14,644 bases of DNA from E44-bin32 sp034430595 (GTDB lineage Bacteria > Chloroflexota > Anaerolineae > Anaerolineales > E44-bin32), in NCBI GenBank assembly GCA_034430595.1, contig DAOUEL010000083.1:1-14644 (forward strand), written 5' to 3'. A program made the position numbers and the translations under genes. Positions 13,024-14,644 of the stretch are shown here, piece after piece. The first letter of the stretch is position 1. The number at the start of each line of letters is the position of its first letter. Under the pieces are notes generated by a model that was given only the letters and a program-made list of their open reading frames with translations, was not told where the DNA came from and did no database searches.

Positions 13024-14001
13024 ATGCCATCCGTTGACCAGCAAACACTTCGGTTTTACACTACATGCAACAGGCGCCCCCGTCGGTCTGCTGTTCGGCT
13101 GCAGGCTGACGGGGTTCTTCATCTCTTGCTCTTCGTGTCGCTGTTTATCGTTCCGATCGATTCGATCGGCCTGACAAAGCCTGCATCAGCCGCTCCGCTC
13201 CCGGCGCCTGGTTCCAACCTTGCCCTCGTCCAGCCTTCCCCTACACCAGAAACTGCCGCCTCTGCACACCCCGACTGTACTGAGACGCATGGGCAGATCG
13301 AACAGGGCGAAATTGAGGTAAACGGCCAGCCGCGTCCGCTTCCCTTCCGGGTTTACCTGCCGCCCTGCTACAACGATGATGCCGGGCAGCGCTATCCGGT
13401 TCTATACCTGCTGCATGGTCTGCTCGGAACCGATGCCCAATGGGATGATCTGGGAGCTGATGAGGCTGCAGATGAACTCATCACCCAGGGTGCCATACCT
13501 CCCTTCTTGATCGTCATGCCCTGGGAGCGCAATGGGTTGACAATCGAATCCGCCCTGGTCGATGGATTGGTCGAGTACATCGATCAGAATTACCGCACTC
13601 GCCCGCAAGCGATCTGGCGTGCGATCGGCGGTTTGTCACGCGGGGGTGGACAAGCCCTCGATATCGGCCTGCGCCATCCGGATTTATTCGGGCAAATCAG
13701 CCTGCACAGCCCGGCAATCCTGCATGGGGACCCACTCATCTTGAGCTGGCTGAAAGGCATCCCCGTTGAATCCGTGCCTGCGATCTGGATCGATATCGGG
13801 CTGCGAGACTCGCTCTTCCCTTCGACGGCCCACTTAATTGAGTTCCTTTTTCAGCAGGATATTGCCCCGACGCTGCAGTTCAACGAAGGTGATCATCTTC
13901 CGGCCTACTGGGAATCCAATCTGCCAACGTATCTTAGATGGCATGGTGGACTCTGGCGGGCGGCTCAACTCGAGCAGTACGCGGAGTTGTTGGACAACTA
14001 G
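13024..14001 (+). CDS. Secreted or membrane-anchored esterase (alpha/beta hydrolase, esterase D/Fes family)
   Basis: Predicted extracytoplasmic serine hydrolase of 325 residues in the putative-esterase (PF00756-like) family. A hydrophobic stretch VLHLLLFVSLFIVPI (31-45) ends in PASAAP, a possible signal-peptidase site near 55-57. A Pro/Thr/Ala-rich linker follows. The catalytic core has the oxyanion segment LLHGLLG (129-135), the nucleophile elbow GLSRGG with Ser205, Asp262 in DIGLRDS and His291 in EGDH, giving a complete Ser-Asp-His triad in the right order. The chosen ATG has no Shine-Dalgarno; the long basic N-region before the hydrophobic stretch is unusual but the frame has no better start nearby. 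It begins 26 nt after the second pstB, so read-through from the pst unit is possible, and is followed by an intrinsic terminator. The substrate is unknown. Confidence 0.87.
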   Translation: MPSVDQQTLRFYTTCNRRPRRSAVRLQADGVLHLLLFVSLFIVPIDSIGLTKPASAAPLPAPGSNLALVQPSPTPETAASAHPDCTETHGQIEQGEIEVNGQPRPLPFRVYLPPCYNDDAGQRYPVLYLLHGLLGTDAQWDDLGADEAADELITQGAIPPFLIVMPWERNGLTIESALVDGLVEYIDQNYRTRPQAIWRAIGGLSRGGGQALDIGLRHPDLFGQISLHSPAILHGDPLILSWLKGIPVESVPAIWIDIGLRDSLFPSTAHLIEFLFQQDIAPTLQFNEGDHLPAYWESNLPTYLRWHGGLWRAAQLEQYAELLDN

Positions 14002-14065
14002 GATCCCGCCAATCATTACTTGGCAGGCTAGATCGTAATAGGTTTGCTGGACTTTTAAACCAAAT

Positions 14066-14107
14066 CCGCGCCTTGGGGGAGTTCGCCGCTCCCTGGCGCG
14101 GGTTTTT
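14066..14107 (+). terminator. Intrinsic terminator after the esterase gene
   Basis: CCGCGCC (14066-14072) pairs with GGCGCGG (14095-14101), with an inner GGGAG/CTCCC helix inside, followed by GTTTTT. It lies 64 nt after the esterase stop. The opposite strand reads ATTTGGTTT after the same stem, so it may also stop transcription coming from tsaC. Confidence 0.85.
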
Positions 14108-14113
14108 GGAGGA

Positions 14114-14137
14114 GAATGCACTCTTTATTATGCATTC
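14114..14137. repeat. Inverted repeat GAATGCA-N10-TGCATTC
   Basis: Perfect 7-bp arms (14114-14120 and 14131-14137) around an AT-rich 10-nt centre. It is located between the esterase terminator and the end of tsaC. It could be a weak second hairpin or a protein-binding site; no gene start is near. Confidence 0.4.
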
Positions 14138-14175
14138 CTGCATGAGAAACGGATGAATCTTAGTTTAGCGTCAGG

Positions 14176-14644
14176 TTAAGAACTTTCCAGCAGCGATCGT
14201 ATCGCCTCAGCTGTGATAGGTCCTCTACGCAAGATCGGATAATCCGGCTGCGTAAGGTCGATGACTGTGGAAGGGATCCCGCCCGGAGTCTCCCCACCAT
14301 CAATTGTGAGCTCTACCCGGTCGCCAATTTCAGCCCACGCTTCACTTGCAGTTCGCAGCGCGCTGGCGCCAGAAATGTTGGCCGAGGTTACCGCCATCGG
14401 CCCAACCTTCCCCAGCAACGCGAGCGCCACCGGATGGTCCGGCATACGAATCCCAACCTTCGGGAGCTGTCCGAGCGCGGTCGGGAGATCCGGGTTGCGT
14501 GGCAGCACGATGGTCAGTGCGCCTGGCCAGAAGCGGTCGATCAATGGATATGCATTTTCAGGAACCTTAGTACATACCTGATCGAGATGAGCTTTATCAC
14601 CGATAAGCACCGGGATTGGCTTCTGCTCCGGCCTGCTTTTCACA
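14176..14644 (-). CDS. tsaC: L-threonylcarbamoyladenylate synthase TsaC, N-terminus beyond window
   Basis: Enzyme that makes threonylcarbamoyl-AMP from threonine, bicarbonate and ATP, the first step of tRNA t6A37 synthesis. The last 156 codons are present. The KSRPEQKPIPVLI segment at the window edge is the substrate-binding K-x-R region of the YrdC/Sua5 fold. It is followed by RFWPGALTIVLPR, VGIRMPDHP, the hallmark AVTSANISG, and GIPSTVIDL. The protein ends soon after the YrdC domain, so it is a short TsaC rather than a Sua5 with an extra domain. The GTG at the edge (14643) is not the true start, since about 50 residues of the domain precede this point in the family. It joins tsaB and tsaE found about 11 kb away. 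Confidence 0.93.
   Translation of the reverse strand, partial: VKSRPEQKPIPVLIGDKAHLDQVCTKVPENAYPLIDRFWPGALTIVLPRNPDLPTALGQLPKVGIRMPDHPVALALLGKVGPMAVTSANISGASALRTASEAWAEIGDRVELTIDGGETPGGIPSTVIDLTQPDYPILRRGPITAEAIRSLLESS

Noticed and set aside
14641..14643. GTG as start of tsaC
   Set aside because: The conserved N-terminal part of the YrdC domain is missing, so the gene continues beyond the window edge.
1..14644. CRISPR arrays, insertion sequences, prophage genes, tRNA or rRNA genes
   Set aside because: No regular repeat-spacer pattern, transposase or integrase-like protein, or recognisable structural RNA other than the FMN riboswitch was seen on either strand.

Overview
The window looks like a moderately GC-rich bacterial chromosome segment, most likely from the Chloroflexota (Anaerolineae-like). 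That assignment rests on an FMN-riboswitch-controlled ABC importer of the RibXY type, lipoprotein-style binding proteins and the general look of the proteins; no rRNA or ribosomal protein gene is present to confirm it. There is no phage, transposase, CRISPR array, tRNA or rRNA. Coding density is high and no gene looks frameshifted. Two genes run off the window edges.

Layout. (1) Positions 1-2954, minus strand: tsaE - tsaB - rimI - type 4 (Fe-S) uracil-DNA glycosylase - nucleotide-sugar dehydrogenase (3' end cut by the window edge). The first four are tightly packed, with tsaE/tsaB overlapping or nearly touching and rimI/udg overlapping by 4 nt. (2) Positions 3047-4772, plus strand: a YfcE-like metallophosphoesterase and a DUF4349 lipoprotein, followed by two GC-rich palindromic repeats in the gap before the converging next operon. 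(3) Positions 4918-7807, minus strand: a promoter, a complete FMN riboswitch with an intrinsic-terminator platform, then permease - binding lipoprotein - ATPase. By homology alone this would be called a thiamine-precursor, nitrate or sulfonate transporter; the riboswitch points to riboflavin. (4) Positions 7959-12997: a phosphate-uptake locus split over two divergent units, pstB-phoU leftward and pstS-pstC-pstA-pstB' rightward, with 86 bp between them. (5) Positions 13024-14107: a secreted or membrane-anchored esterase with its own intrinsic terminator. (6) Positions 14176-14644, minus strand: the 3' part of tsaC, a third t6A-synthesis gene.

How the parts work together. TsaE, TsaB and TsaC act in tRNA t6A37 synthesis. 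RimI acetylates ribosomal protein bS18. The Pst proteins import phosphate and PhoU links that import to signalling. The FMN riboswitch would shut off the RibXY-type importer when flavin is plentiful.

Most notable observations. (a) The FMN aptamer has a 14-nt self-paired insertion with a GNRA tetraloop exactly inside the P2 loop, and its 5' P1 strand is complementary to the terminator arm. (b) The two PstB ATPases carry complementary departures from consensus: one has the signature LSLGE with an intact Q-loop, the other has LSGGQ but Ala in place of the Q-loop Gln. Paired as a heterodimer they would form one canonical and one degenerate ATP site. (c) First genes of transcription units have a -10 box ending 6-11 nt before the start codon and no Shine-Dalgarno, suggesting leaderless mRNAs, and two of these promoters share a 12-nt block. 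(d) The uracil-DNA glycosylase ends in QLSLF, a textbook sliding-clamp-binding peptide.
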